From contig JAFZAE010000258.1 of assembly GCA_017548385.1 (NCBI GenBank), positions 1 through 38,039 on the forward strand: DNA of 38,039 bases, in the 5' to 3' direction. Position numbers and translations under genes: made by a program. The stretch comes from Prevotella sp. (GTDB taxonomy: Bacteria; Bacteroidota; Bacteroidia; Bacteroidales; Bacteroidaceae). Positions 8,937 to 16,997 of the stretch are shown here, piece after piece. The notes below the pieces were generated by a model. It searched no databases, was not told where the DNA came from, and saw nothing but the letters and a program-made list of their open reading frames with translations. Positions within the stretch are counted from its first letter, which is position 1, and each line of letters starts with the position of its first letter.

Positions 8937-9998
8937 TTAGTAATTCTTTATGTAATTTACAATCCATTCTCCTACTTCAACCGTACCATATTTCTCGCCG
9001 CCTTCCACTTGGATTTCAGGAGTGCGCACATTGGAATCAAGACTGGCATCAACAGCCTTCCTTACCAAAGCCTCCTCTTCCGTAAGTCCAAAGTAATTCA
9101 GCATCATAGCCACGGAGAGTATTTGCGCCAATGGATTCGCAAGATTTTTCCCTGCAGCTTGAGGCCATGAACCATGTACGGGTTCAAATAATGGCGTATG
9201 TTCACCAGTTGATGCAGATGGCAGCAATCCCATAGAACCAGATATACAACTACCCTCATCAGTAAGGATGTCGCCAAATGTGTTCTCAGTGACTATCACA
9301 TCAAAGAATGTTGGCTCGGCAATCATACGCATAGCAGCATTGTCGACAAACATATAATCCACATGGACGTCGGGGAATAGTGGTTCCATCTCTTTTGCAA
9401 TTTGTCTCCACAAACGACTGGATGCCAAGACATTTGCCTTATCCACCACAGTAAGGTGGTGATGTCTTTTGCGTGCATATTCAAATCCCACTTTTAAGAT
9501 CCGCTCTATTTCAGGGCGTGTATAGATGTTGGTATCGTAGGCTTTGTCGTTGTCTTGGTATTTCTCACCGAAATACATGCCACCAGTCAGTTCACGTATG
9601 CATATAAAATCAGCGCCATCTACCAATTCGGCCCTTAAAGGACTTTTATGCAACAAACATTTGAATGTTTGTACAGGACGGATGTTGGCATACAAGCCTA
9701 ATTTCTTGCGCATGGCGAGTAGTCCCTGCTCTGGACGTACTTTAGCGGTGGGATCATTATCGTATTTCAAGTCGCCCACAGCAGCAAATAATACTGCATC
9801 TGACTCAAGACAGGTTTGAAAAGTTTCCTCTGGGAAGGGATCTCCAACGACATCGATGGCATGAGCGCCACAGATTGCCTCTTTGTATTCTACTTCGTGA
9901 CCGAATTTTTCAGAGATGGCATTCATCACGGCCACACCTTGTCGCATAATCTCTGGTCCTATGCCATCACCTGGCAGAACGGCTATTTTTAGTTTCAT
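8937..9998 (-). CDS. leuB: 3-Isopropylmalate dehydrogenase
   Basis: The 353-residue protein is a standard decarboxylating 3-isopropylmalate dehydrogenase: PGDGIGPEI near the start, the [11 protein letters not shown] loop, [15 protein letters not shown], the metal and substrate region [13 protein letters not shown] and the NAD-binding [15 protein letters not shown] segment. It oxidises 3-isopropylmalate with NAD to 2-ketoisocaproate, the third step of leucine synthesis. It may also act on 3-methylmalate if the neighbouring synthase makes citramalate. It is fifth in the leuA-leuC-leuD-synthase-leuB order. The 128-bp gap before it is filled with short tandem repeats whose transcript has no G in the last 97 nt before the ATG. 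The downstream TPR gene is 5 bp away. Confidence 0.95.
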   Translation of the reverse strand: MKLKIAVLPGDGIGPEIMRQGVAVMNAISEKFGHEVEYKEAICGAHAIDVVGDPFPEETFQTCLESDAVLFAAVGDLKYDNDPTAKVRPEQGLLAMRKKLGLYANIRPVQTFKCLLHKSPLRAELVDGADFICIRELTGGMYFGEKYQDNDKAYDTNIYTRPEIERILKVGFEYARKRHHHLTVVDKANVLASSRLWRQIAKEMEPLFPDVHVDYMFVDNAAMRMIAEPTFFDVIVTENTFGDILTDEGSCISGSMGLLPSASTGEHTPLFEPVHGSWPQAAGKNLANPLAQILSVAMMLNYFGLTEEEALVRKAVDASLDSNVRTPEIQVEGGEKYGTVEVGEWIVNYIKNY

Positions 9999-10126
9999 GT
10001 TTGTGAGTTTTTGAGTTTTTGAGTTTATAAGTTTGTGAGTTTTTAAGTTTGTGAGTTTTTAAGTTTGTGAGTTAGAAGTTTGGAGTTAGAAGTTGCAAAC
10101 AACTTGTCAACTCGTCAACTTATCAA
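9999..10126 (-). repeat. Period-8 and period-7 repeats forming a G-free leader before leuB
   Basis: From 10000 to 10071 the plus strand is nine octamers of the form TTTNTRAG, followed by three 7-mers (TTAGAAG, TTTGGAG, TTAGAAG) to 10092. The plus strand has no C from 9999 to 10095, so the leuB transcript has no G for 97 nt up to the ATG. A small hairpin (AAGTTG, loop, CAACTT; 10090-10105) separates this from three octamers of the form NNTCAACT at 10105-10128, which run into the stop codon of the preceding gene. The pattern is seen directly; a role as an unstructured ribosome landing site is inference. Confidence 0.85.
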
Positions 10127-11698
10127 CTATACAACAGATTGTTGTTCCTCGAAAATATTGAGCATACGGAAAGTAGCTTTGATGGCAGCCTCTGTCTGGT
10201 CAGCATCAAGTCCACGGGTACGCAGCAATTTGTTGCCAAATCTCCATGTGATGACTGTTTGCACCAATGCGTCTGTTCTACCACCCGGAGGAATTGTTAC
10301 AGCATAATTTGCAAGGATGGGGAATTCCCTATTGAGGTTTTCCCTATATATTTTGCGTAATGCTTTCACAAAGGCATCATACTGTCCGTCACCCGTTGAA
10401 TCAGCAGCATATTGTTGGCCATTAATCTGGACTTTTATACTTGCCAATGGTTTTAGTCCGTAGGATAGTGATACCATGTAACTGAGTAGTTTCACCTTGT
10501 CGTCAGGAATAGTGTGTTTTAGAACATCATTAACGATGTAAGGCAAGTCCTCCTGTGTTACAATTTCCTTACGATCGCCCAATTCTGTGATACGTTTGGT
10601 AACCTTGCTCATCTGTTCAGGTGTGAGTTCCATGCCCAGTTCCTGTAAGTTGAGTTCAATATTTGCTTTTCCACTGTTCTTACCGAGAGCGTATTCCCTT
10701 TTCCGACCAAAGCGCTCAGGGATGAGTGCGTTGCAATACAGACTGTCTTTATTGTCGCCGTCGGCGTGAACTCCTGCCACCTGCGTGAAAACATTCTCAC
10801 CCACAATTGGTTGATTGGGTGCCACCGCGATGCCGCTACACTCCTCTACCAACCTGCTTACATCACATAATCTCTCCTCATTGATGCTGGTAACAGCTTG
10901 GAAGTGGTCCCTCAAAATAGCCTGTACACTCGACAATGGTGCATTTCCACAACGCTCCCCCAATCCGTTGACAGTGACATGAATGCCTTTAGCCCCACAA
11001 AGAACGGCAGCCAAGGAATTCGATACAGCGAGGTCATAATCATTGTGTGCATGGAAATCAAAGTGAACATCAGGATAGTGACGGCGCATTTTTCTGAAGA
11101 ACTCTATGATTTGCAACGGATTGGTAATGCCCAATGTATCGGGAAGCATAAAACGTTTGACTGGTGTTTTCACCAATGTGTCCATCATCTTATATACATA
11201 GTCAGACGACTCTATCATTCCGTTGCTCCAGTCCTCAAGGTAAATGTTCACCCCGATGCCAAGCTTTTCTGCATAGTCGATGGAAAACAAAATATCTTTG
11301 AGATGTTCCTCAACCGTTTTGTTGAGTTGTTGGGAACAATGTCTCAATGAACCTTTGGCCAACAAGTTAACATTCTTGCATCCACACTCATATATCCAGT
11401 CAAGTGACAAAGTATGATCGACGAACCCCAGTACCTCAACTTTCTGTAACATACCGATTTTGCTGGCATATTGACAAATCATTTTCACTGCATCTTTCTC
11501 ACCTTCAGATACACGTGCAGAGGCGACCTCAATACGGTCCACATTAAGGTCTTTCATCAACATCCTTGCGATGGAGAGTTTCTCGTGAGGGAGAAAAGAC
11601 ACACCACTGGTTTGTTCTCCATCACGTAGTGTGCAGTCCATAATCTCCACAAAGGGATGTAGATGGGGGGTCAGTCGCAGTTGTTCTGGTGTTCCCAT
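10127..11698 (-). CDS. Second 2-isopropylmalate synthase-family enzyme, possibly (R)-citramalate synthase
   Basis: The 523-residue protein has the DRE-TIM synthase core: TLRDGEQTSGVSF near residue 24, metal motif FHAHNDYD, and NGLGERCGNA. An LeuA-type dimer/regulatory domain fills the last 130 residues. It condenses acetyl-CoA with a 2-oxo acid. Since a normal leuA is already in the operon, this paralogue probably uses pyruvate (citramalate, for isoleucine) or another oxo acid; sequence alone does not decide. The ATG at 11698 lies inside leuD and overlaps it by 28 bp. A GTG at codon 17 (11648-11650), just after the leuD stop and giving VEIMDCTLRDG, fits the usual family N-terminus better, so the first 16 residues are doubtful. 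The operon position supports a role in branched-chain amino acid synthesis. Confidence 0.85.
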   Translation of the reverse strand: MGTPEQLRLTPHLHPFVEIMDCTLRDGEQTSGVSFLPHEKLSIARMLMKDLNVDRIEVASARVSEGEKDAVKMICQYASKIGMLQKVEVLGFVDHTLSLDWIYECGCKNVNLLAKGSLRHCSQQLNKTVEEHLKDILFSIDYAEKLGIGVNIYLEDWSNGMIESSDYVYKMMDTLVKTPVKRFMLPDTLGITNPLQIIEFFRKMRRHYPDVHFDFHAHNDYDLAVSNSLAAVLCGAKGIHVTVNGLGERCGNAPLSSVQAILRDHFQAVTSINEERLCDVSRLVEECSGIAVAPNQPIVGENVFTQVAGVHADGDNKDSLYCNALIPERFGRKREYALGKNSGKANIELNLQELGMELTPEQMSKVTKRITELGDRKEIVTQEDLPYIVNDVLKHTIPDDKVKLLSYMVSLSYGLKPLASIKVQINGQQYAADSTGDGQYDAFVKALRKIYRENLNREFPILANYAVTIPPGGRTDALVQTVITWRFGNKLLRTRGLDADQTEAAIKATFRMLNIFEEQQSVV

Positions 11699-12267
11699 TT
11701 TTCTATCTTTTCTTTATTTTGAAGCAAAAAATCTATGTCGTCAAGACCATTCATTAGACAATGCTTCTTGTAACTATTGATTTCAAATGTTTCCCAATCC
11801 CCTGTAGCTAAATTTGTTACCTTCTGAAGTGGGAGGTTAACCTCAACAAGTGTCTTTGGGTTGTCTTTAATAGATGCGAAGAGTTGAGCGAGAAATGGCT
11901 CAGAAACCACCACAGGGAGAACAAAGTTATTTAATTCATTGTTTTTATGAATATCAGCAAAGAAAGAACTGATGACAACACGAAATCCATAGCCGGCTAT
12001 AGCCCACGCAGCGTGTTCACGTGATGAGCCTGAACCGAAATTCTTACCTGTAACAAGAATTTTCCCACTGTAAATAGGATTATTAAGTACGAACTCTTTC
12101 ACAGGTTTACCTTCTTTGTCGAATCTCCAGTCACGGAAGAGATAGTTGCCAAAGCCTTCTTTATCTGTTAATTTCAAATATCTGGCTGGTATGATTTGGT
12201 CTGTATCCACATTCTCAAATGGCAGTGGAACACAAGTACTTGTGATTATATCGAATTTTTGTTTCAT
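11671..12267 (-). CDS. leuD: 3-Isopropylmalate dehydratase small subunit
   Basis: The 198-residue protein has the swivelling-domain features of LeuD: PFENVDTDQIIPARYLK at the start and GKNFGSGSSREHAAWAI in the middle, which binds the substrate with the iron-sulphur large subunit LeuC. Together they isomerise 2-isopropylmalate to 3-isopropylmalate in the cytoplasm. Length is normal for the family. It lies 99 bp after leuC, and its 3' end overlaps the annotated start of the next synthase by 28 bp unless that gene starts at the later GTG. The 32 nt before its ATG lack G in the transcript and carry two AACTCC units. Confidence 0.95.
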   Translation of the reverse strand: MKQKFDIITSTCVPLPFENVDTDQIIPARYLKLTDKEGFGNYLFRDWRFDKEGKPVKEFVLNNPIYSGKILVTGKNFGSGSSREHAAWAIAGYGFRVVISSFFADIHKNNELNNFVLPVVVSEPFLAQLFASIKDNPKTLVEVNLPLQKVTNLATGDWETFEINSYKKHCLMNGLDDIDFLLQNKEKIEKWEHQNNCD

Positions 12268-12366
12268 ATTTTATAGTTATAGGAGTTTGGGAGTTTGGAC
12301 ATTACACATGCTATTGTTGAGGGATGCGTTGAGAACGCAACATACGGAACCGTAGGACTATTATAA
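12268..12366 (-). repeat. leuC-leuD spacer with two AACTCC octamer units
   Basis: In the transcript direction two AACTCC units with period 8 (plus-strand GGAGTT at 12282-12287 and 12290-12295) precede the leuD ATG, and the last 32 nt have no G. Upstream are a 6-bp hairpin with a 3-nt loop (12325-12339) and the near-palindrome TACGGAACCGTA (12343-12354). No promoter box is seen, so leuD is probably expressed from the operon promoter. Confidence 0.55.
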
Positions 12367-13767
12367 TCAATCTTCAATCAGTTCCCTGGGGTCGGTAATG
12401 ACACCTGTCACGGCGGCAGCGGCTGCCACCAATGGGCTTGCAAGTAATGTGCGTGCCCCAGGCCCCTGCCGTCCTTCGAAATTACGGTTGCTCGTAGAAA
12501 CACTATATTTCCCTGCAGGTATTTTATCATCGTTCATGGCTAAACAAGCAGAACAACCTGGTTGGCGTATCTCAAACCCTGCATCTACCAAAATCTTGTC
12601 TATGCCCTCGGCACGTATTTGCCTATCTACAGCCCAACTTCCAGGTACAAGCCATGCCGTAACCTTTTCTGATTTTTTTCGTCCTTTTACCAATGATGCA
12701 AATGCCCGGAAATCCTCGATACGTCCATTGGTGCAAGCTCCAAGAAACACATAGTCAATGGCTTTGCCGAGAAGTTTTTCTCCTGGAGCGAAACCCATAT
12801 ATTCAAGCGATTTCTTGAACGACACTTTTGCTGTGTCATTAATATCATCCAGTGTGGGTATACACTCACTGATACCGATTCCCATGCCAGGATTGGTGCC
12901 GTACGTGATTCGTGGTTCAATATCTGAAGCATCAAAGGAAATCTCACGGTCAAACACGGCGTCATCATCACTCTTTAACGTTTTCCAATATGCCAAAGCA
13001 CGTTCCCATGCATCACCTTTCGGGGCAAATTCTTTTCCTTTTAGATAAGAGAATGTAGTCTCATCGGGTGCCACAAAACCTCCCCTGGCTCCCATCTCTA
13101 TGCTCAGATTGCAAAGTGTTAGTCGCCCTTCCATTGACAGATTGCGCACCACCTCACCGGAATACTCAATAAAGCACCCTGTACCTCCGGAGGTGGTAAG
13201 TTTTGACATCAAGAATAATGCAACGTCTTTTGCTGTCACACCTTTTCCTAATTTTCCGTTGATGTTAATTCGCATCGACTTGGGCTTCTGCTGCAGGATA
13301 CATTGTGAGGCAAGCACCATCTCTACTTCCGATGTGCCGATACCAAAGGCTATGGCTCCCACAGCCCCATGTGTGGAAGTATGCGAATCACCACATACAA
13401 TGGTCATTCCGGGAAGTGAAAGACCTTTCTCTGGCCCAACCACATGAACAATGCCATTATCTGGGGACATCATACCATAATAAGTGAGTCCGAACTCACG
13501 GGCATTTCGTTCCAACAAATCCACTTGATATCTTGAAACGGGATCGTCGATAGGCTTATCCTGGTCGTGAGTTGGCGTGTTATGGTCGGGCATGCAGAAA
13601 ACCTGTTTGGGACGAAGACATTGAAGCCCTCTTTTTCGTAATCCCTCAAAAGCCTGTGGAGAGGTCACCTCATGGCAATACAGACGGTCGATATATAATT
13701 GCGTAGGACCGTTTTCCACTATCTGTACCACATGTTTGTCCCAAATTTTATCAAAGAGTGTGTTCAT
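12367..13767 (-). CDS. leuC: 3-Isopropylmalate dehydratase large subunit
   Basis: The 466-residue protein is a full-length aconitase-superfamily LeuC. It has the early [12 protein letters not shown] segment, the PDHNTPTHD and [19 protein letters not shown] motifs, and the 4Fe-4S ligands in [13 protein letters not shown] and [12 protein letters not shown]. The C-terminal [20 protein letters not shown] is also typical. It pairs with LeuD for the isomerase step of leucine synthesis. It starts 3 bp after the leuA stop, so translation is probably coupled. Nothing in the sequence suggests damage or transfer. Confidence 0.96.
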   Translation of the reverse strand: MNTLFDKIWDKHVVQIVENGPTQLYIDRLYCHEVTSPQAFEGLRKRGLQCLRPKQVFCMPDHNTPTHDQDKPIDDPVSRYQVDLLERNAREFGLTYYGMMSPDNGIVHVVGPEKGLSLPGMTIVCGDSHTSTHGAVGAIAFGIGTSEVEMVLASQCILQQKPKSMRININGKLGKGVTAKDVALFLMSKLTTSGGTGCFIEYSGEVVRNLSMEGRLTLCNLSIEMGARGGFVAPDETTFSYLKGKEFAPKGDAWERALAYWKTLKSDDDAVFDREISFDASDIEPRITYGTNPGMGIGISECIPTLDDINDTAKVSFKKSLEYMGFAPGEKLLGKAIDYVFLGACTNGRIEDFRAFASLVKGRKKSEKVTAWLVPGSWAVDRQIRAEGIDKILVDAGFEIRQPGCSACLAMNDDKIPAGKYSVSTSNRNFEGRQGPGARTLLASPLVAAAAAVTGVITDPRELIED

Positions 13768-13770
13768 TTC

Positions 13771-15267
13771 TTAGTTTTTAAATTTATTGATACAGTCGAT
13801 ATAGGCTTCCACGGATGCCGTCACAATGTCGGTGTTAGCTCCGAAGCCATAATAGAGGTTGTCGGCGTATTCCACTTGCATGTGTACCTTGCCCACATCG
13901 TTCGAACCTTTGGAAATTGCCTGTATGGTAAATTCGCGTATTGTCATTTTTTTCTGGATAATCTTCTTCAATGCATTGATGGCGGCATCAACAGGTCCGT
14001 TACCAGTAGAGGCTGCCTCAAATTTCTGATTACTGATATCCAATCCGATACAGGCCACACTTCTTACGCCCATACCCGTTGTTACCTGCAAGAAATCCAG
14101 TTTCACTGCATGTGACTCAGCCGTATCGGCACCTGCAAGCATCAGAATATCTGCATCATTAATCTCCTTCTTTTGGTCAGCCAATTTCAAGAATTTTTCA
14201 TAGATTTTGTCAATGCGTTTCTCATTGTCCACATCAACTCCAAGCACGTGCAGCCGATATTTTAAAGCAGCCCTGCCCGATCGCGCTGTTAAAACGATGG
14301 AATTGTCATCCAAACCGATATCCTTCGGAGTCATAATCTCATAGGTACTTACATTTTTCAACACTCCATCCTGATGAATACCACTACTGTGGGCAAAAGC
14401 ATTACGACCCACCACTGCCTTATTGGGTTGTACGGGCATGTTCATCAGTCCCGAGACCATCCTGCTTGTCTGGTAAATCTTGGTAGTATTGATATTGGTA
14501 TCGATACCCAAGTCTTTGTGGCACTTCATAATCATTGCTATTTCCTCCAATGAAGTATTACCAGCTCGCTCACCGATTCCATTGATGGTAACCTCTACCT
14601 GTCGGGCACCATTGACAACGCCACTAAAGGAGTTGGCAGTTGCCAATCCAAGGTCGTTATGACAATGTGTCGAAAGAATGGCTTTGTCGATACCATTTAC
14701 ATGTTCGATGAGATACTTAATTTTTGCACCATATTCTTCGGGAAGACAATACCCAGTAGTATCGGGAATATTCACCACAGTCGCCCCTGCACGGATTACA
14801 GCCTCTACCACCTGTGCAAGGTATTCATTGTCAGTGCGTCCGGCATCTTCGGCATAAAACTCTACGTCTTCAACAAATTTCTTGGCATATTTCACAGCGG
14901 TCACTGCTCTCTCGATAATTTCCTCCCGTGTGGAATTGAATTTATATTTGATATGCAAGTCGCTTGTACCAATACCTGTGTGAATACGCTTGCGTTTGGC
15001 ATACTGCAACGATTCTGCGGCAATATCGATGTCTTTTTCCACAGCACGAGTCAAGGCACATATAGTGGGCCAAGTAACAGCCTTAGAAATCTCTATCACT
15101 GAATGAAAGTCACCAGGACTGGAAACCGGAAATCCTGCCTCTATTACATCAACACCCAACAACTCCAACTGTTTGGCTATCTGTATTTTTTCGATAGTGT
15201 TGAGTTGGCATCCTGGTACCTGCTCACCGTCACGCAAGGTAGTGTCAAAAATATAAAGTCTGTCCAT
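13771..15267 (-). CDS. leuA: 2-Isopropylmalate synthase
   Basis: The 498-residue protein carries [17 protein letters not shown] at the N-terminus, the metal motif [14 protein letters not shown] and [14 protein letters not shown], followed by the communication segment and a C-terminal allosteric domain. It condenses acetyl-CoA with 2-ketoisovalerate, the committed step of leucine synthesis, and family members are usually inhibited by leucine through that domain. It is the first structural gene of the operon. The 200 bp before it hold a promoter, a branched-chain-codon leader peptide and a terminator, so transcription is probably attenuated by the supply of charged Leu, Ile or Val tRNA. The start ATG at 15265-15267 gives [11 protein letters not shown], the usual family start. 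Confidence 0.96.
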   Translation of the reverse strand: MDRLYIFDTTLRDGEQVPGCQLNTIEKIQIAKQLELLGVDVIEAGFPVSSPGDFHSVIEISKAVTWPTICALTRAVEKDIDIAAESLQYAKRKRIHTGIGTSDLHIKYKFNSTREEIIERAVTAVKYAKKFVEDVEFYAEDAGRTDNEYLAQVVEAVIRAGATVVNIPDTTGYCLPEEYGAKIKYLIEHVNGIDKAILSTHCHNDLGLATANSFSGVVNGARQVEVTINGIGERAGNTSLEEIAMIMKCHKDLGIDTNINTTKIYQTSRMVSGLMNMPVQPNKAVVGRNAFAHSSGIHQDGVLKNVSTYEIMTPKDIGLDDNSIVLTARSGRAALKYRLHVLGVDVDNEKRIDKIYEKFLKLADQKKEINDADILMLAGADTAESHAVKLDFLQVTTGMGVRSVACIGLDISNQKFEAASTGNGPVDAAINALKKIIQKKMTIREFTIQAISKGSNDVGKVHMQVEYADNLYYGFGANTDIVTASVEAYIDCINKFKN

Positions 15268-15305
15268 TACAAAAAGTTATGCCATAAAAGGCTGTTGATA
15301 ATTGC

Positions 15306-15346
15306 AAAAAAACCTTTCACACTATTCTGAAGTGAGAAAGGTTTTT
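15306..15346 (-). terminator. Attenuator terminator hairpin before leuA
   Basis: In the transcript direction an AACCTTTC-(T)-CAC arm pairs with GTG-(T)-GAAAGGTT around a short loop, with one mismatch, and is followed by seven Ts. This is a strong intrinsic terminator only 38 bp upstream of the leuA ATG and downstream of the promoter. It makes sense only as a conditional stop. Its 5' arm (15330-15344) can instead pair with 15380-15393. Confidence 0.9.
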
Positions 15347-15417
15347 CTAATATAATTAATTAAGGTGAAAATTACAGACAAACCTTATCACTTCCAAATT
15401 CTTTCTGAAGTCGGAAG
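15330..15417 (-). promoter_or_regulatory. Antiterminator and protector segments of the leu attenuator
   Basis: In the transcript direction, AAGTGATAAGGTTT (15380-15393) can pair with AAACCTTTCTCACTT (15330-15344), giving 13 bp with a 1x2 internal loop. This uses the terminator's 5' arm and would prevent termination. Upstream, ACTTC (15407-15411) or CTTCC (15413-15417) can pair with GGAAGT (15390-15395) and free the terminator arm. A ribosome stalled on leader codons 5-11 would cover or approach the upstream arm and favour the antiterminator. Confidence 0.75.
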
Positions 15418-15452
15418 GATAGAATGCTGAGAATAATCACGAAGTTGTTCAT
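15372..15452 (-). CDS. leuL: leu operon leader peptide
   Basis: A 26-codon frame opens with ATG 15450-15452 and ends in TAA 15372-15374, just downstream of the promoter and before the terminator hairpin. It starts M-N-N-F, then codons 5-11 read V-I-I-L-S-I-L; Leu also occurs at 15 and 26 and Val at 24. In all 9 of 26 residues are branched-chain. Leader peptides of this make-up sense the charging of the cognate tRNAs: stalling at the Ile/Leu/Val run lets the antiterminator form. Translation continuing to the stop would cover the antiterminator segment, which lies within codons 20-25. No Shine-Dalgarno is present, as is usual in this phylum. The gene symbol is by analogy with enterobacterial leuL; there is no sequence homology. 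Confidence 0.82.
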   Translation of the reverse strand: MNNFVIILSILSFRLQKEFGSDKVCL

Positions 15453-15471
15453 TGAGTCATTAATTTGGCTG

Positions 15472-15503
15472 CAAATTTAAACATTATTTCTTCTTTTCGC
15501 AAA
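15472..15503 (-). promoter_or_regulatory. Promoter of the leucine operon
   Basis: On the minus strand a TTTG (-33 box, 15500-15503) is followed after exactly 20 bp by TAAATTTG (-7 box, 15472-15479), matching TTTG-N19-21-TAnnTTTG. Transcription would start near 15465, about 12 nt before the leader peptide ATG. Confidence 0.8.
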
Positions 15504-15531
15504 TAAATCATCAAATAATTGCCGTTTTTGG

Positions 15532-15544
15532 TGTCAATTTGACA
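15532..15544. promoter_or_regulatory. Dyad upstream of the leu promoter
   Basis: TGTCA-ATT-TGACA is a 13-bp perfect dyad with a 3-bp centre, about 29 bp upstream of the -33 box. The position suits an activator site. No regulator is identifiable, and the dyad could be chance in AT-rich DNA. Confidence 0.3.
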
Positions 15545-15595
15545 ATTTTTGCTGAATTTAACAGAAAAAATGGTAGAATGAGTAGCCCATAAGAT

Positions 15596-16699
15596 TTATT
15601 TCAAGAATTTGCGGATGCGTTCCAAAGGTATTCCAAAATTGAAATTATCACTACCAGCCAATTTGGCAAAATTAACTGCCACCACATCGCCATCTTCATT
15701 AATCACAGGACTACCGCTTGACCCCTGTACAGTGGGAATACTATAGAGCAGTCGGTCGCTATCAGGAGTTTGTGTCACCTTACCACTGGTCATTTGCACA
15801 CTGATACCTTTTTCAGTATTTGCCAATGCCAATCCTGCATTATATCCAATCATATATAATTGCTGGTCAATTTTGATTTTTCCTTCCTCCGCATAACCAG
15901 TAAAATAGTCTTTATTACCCTCACCGGCGAACTTGAAGATGTATGCCCCCTTGGGCGTTTTTTTACTTTCCAGTTGTAGCAATGCTAAATCTGTACCTTC
16001 ATCCTGGGCAATTTTCAATATTCGACATGGATTCTTCTTCAAAAAATCGTCCGGACTACTAACCTTTTCTCCATCGTAAGATATGCCGATGGCACAGACT
16101 GGGTTCACTTCGATGTTCCTCAAATCGGTGTTCTGAAGATATCTTGCACGTGCCACAACTTCCTCGTACATTCTCTGCAATTCACGTTGTTGTGTAATTA
16201 TCTTCGACAGCATAGCCTCATCACCAGCCACGACGTTACCATAGAAATCGTATTCCATATATTGGAATTTCTGTGCCTCCAGCATATCATACTTTGATTT
16301 GATTTGCCTTGCCAATGCCCCACATTGAAGGAGTGAATTTTGAACCAATTGGCGTAGGTTGGCTTGGAGTTGATTTACATTCACATCTGTGATGGCCACA
16401 TGGCGATTAGTGATAAACTTTCCATCATCACTGATGAAAAATCCTGTTCCATTGAGCATCTGAGCATTTTGTCTTGCTTCAGCCTCATTGGTGGTAAACC
16501 CATGCATATTTCCATTCTGGTCAATTCCTGTAAAATACAGACATTGGCCGTCGGGCATTTTTATCTCATAATAGAATTTGTTGAGTACCAACACTACTCC
16601 ACCCTTTTGTTCTTCAAAAATCTCATCTGCTGATTTCTTATCACACGAAAATAGTGTGAGGACGGTTAAAAAAACGAATAACAAGTTTATTCTCTGCAT
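15596..16699 (-). CDS. Lipoprotein trypsin-like serine protease with coiled-coil insert
   Basis: The 367-residue protein starts with a lipoprotein signal (MQRINLLFVFLTVLTLFSC, lipidation at C19). The following residues are D-K-K-S, not a surface-export signal, so it probably faces the periplasm. The catalytic triad of the chymotrypsin/DegP clan is visible: H100 in FITNRHV, D237 in GTDLALLQL and S328 in GSSGSPV. Between His and Asp lies an insert of about 100 residues (105-200), rich in Gln, Glu, Arg and Leu and predicted helical or coiled-coil; no PDZ domain follows. It resembles the trypsin-like peptidases of periplasmic quality control, but the substrate is unknown. A frameshifted small membrane peptide lies just upstream in the same direction. 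There is no clear terminator before the leu promoter. Confidence 0.82.
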   Translation of the reverse strand: MQRINLLFVFLTVLTLFSCDKKSADEIFEEQKGGVVLVLNKFYYEIKMPDGQCLYFTGIDQNGNMHGFTTNEAEARQNAQMLNGTGFFISDDGKFITNRHVAITDVNVNQLQANLRQLVQNSLLQCGALARQIKSKYDMLEAQKFQYMEYDFYGNVVAGDEAMLSKIITQQRELQRMYEEVVARARYLQNTDLRNIEVNPVCAIGISYDGEKVSSPDDFLKKNPCRILKIAQDEGTDLALLQLESKKTPKGAYIFKFAGEGNKDYFTGYAEEGKIKIDQQLYMIGYNAGLALANTEKGISVQMTSGKVTQTPDSDRLLYSIPTVQGSSGSPVINEDGDVVAVNFAKLAGSDNFNFGIPLERIRKFLK

Positions 16700-16714
16700 A
16701 TTTTTAGTGAATTT

Positions 16715-16826
16715 TTAAGACTTTTTTGTGCGACAGTTCGTCATTGTTCTTCTTATGATGCTCTTAGCAATTATTATGCCAAAAATGGGGATGATGAAGT
16801 AGATGACGCCTACAATCCAATATCAT
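16715..16826 (-). pseudogene. Small single-span membrane peptide, interrupted by a one-base frameshift
   Basis: In the transcript direction an uninterrupted stretch encodes GVIYFIIPIFGIIIAKSIIR followed by a polar tail and TAA at 15 bp before the protease ATG. This is a hydrophobic helix with a positive end. The frame has no ATG, GTG or TTG before it and is preceded by TAA-TGA. An ATG at 16824-16826 lies one base out of frame. Removing one G of the GG at 16817-16818 would join them into a 36-residue peptide starting MILIVGVIYF. A -7 box sits 14 bp further upstream. It may be a recent pseudogene, a sequencing error, a programmed frameshift, or chance. Confidence 0.4.
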
Positions 16827-16839
16827 TAATAAAACGACA

Positions 16840-16847
16840 CAAAAGTA
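16840..16847 (-). promoter_or_regulatory. -7 box for the small membrane peptide and protease
   Basis: The minus strand reads TACTTTTG, a full TAnnTTTG match. TTC about 20 bp upstream is a weak -33 match. The transcript would carry roughly 135 nt before the protease ATG. Confidence 0.5.
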
Positions 16848-16951
16848 TACCATGACGATGAAATATGGAATTATTTTGTCTTTTTTTAGTACAGATTGAC
16901 AGTGTGTAAGAAAAAAATGTGATTTTTTTTCGTCTTGTCGCAATAAAATGT

Positions 16952-16959
16952 TAATTTTG
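16952..16959 (+). promoter_or_regulatory. -7 box for glmS
   Basis: TAATTTTG fully matches TAnnTTTG. No good -33 TTTG lies 19-21 bp upstream. It leaves a leader of about 32 nt before the glmS ATG, too short for a glmS ribozyme. The rest of the 298-bp divergent gap (16700-16997) holds the minus-strand elements already listed and AT-rich DNA. Confidence 0.55.
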
Positions 16960-16997
16960 TATGTTTTAAGAGCGTAAAATCATAAATTATTTAAAAT

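Noticed and set aside
9999-10126. Possible CRISPR or phage attachment repeats
   Set aside because: Units are 7-8 bp without spacers, no cas genes or integrase are present, and the array is simple sequence.
10898-11350. 150-codon plus-strand frame opposite the second synthase
   Set aside because: Antisense to a well-conserved gene, with no domain, signal or promoter.
12325-12339. Hairpin in the leuC-leuD spacer as an internal terminator
   Set aside because: Six-bp stem with a 3-nt loop and no T run on either strand.
12320-12345. Ten-codon frame in the leuC-leuD spacer as a second leader peptide
   Set aside because: It lacks branched-chain codons in any run and has no competing hairpins; likely chance.
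14659-15102. 147-codon plus-strand frame opposite leuA
   Set aside because: Shadow of leuA; Cys/Phe-rich translation with no plausible fold.
16960-16997. Possible glmS ribozyme before glmS
   Set aside because: The leader after the -7 box is only about 32 nt, too short, and that ribozyme is known mainly from Firmicutes.
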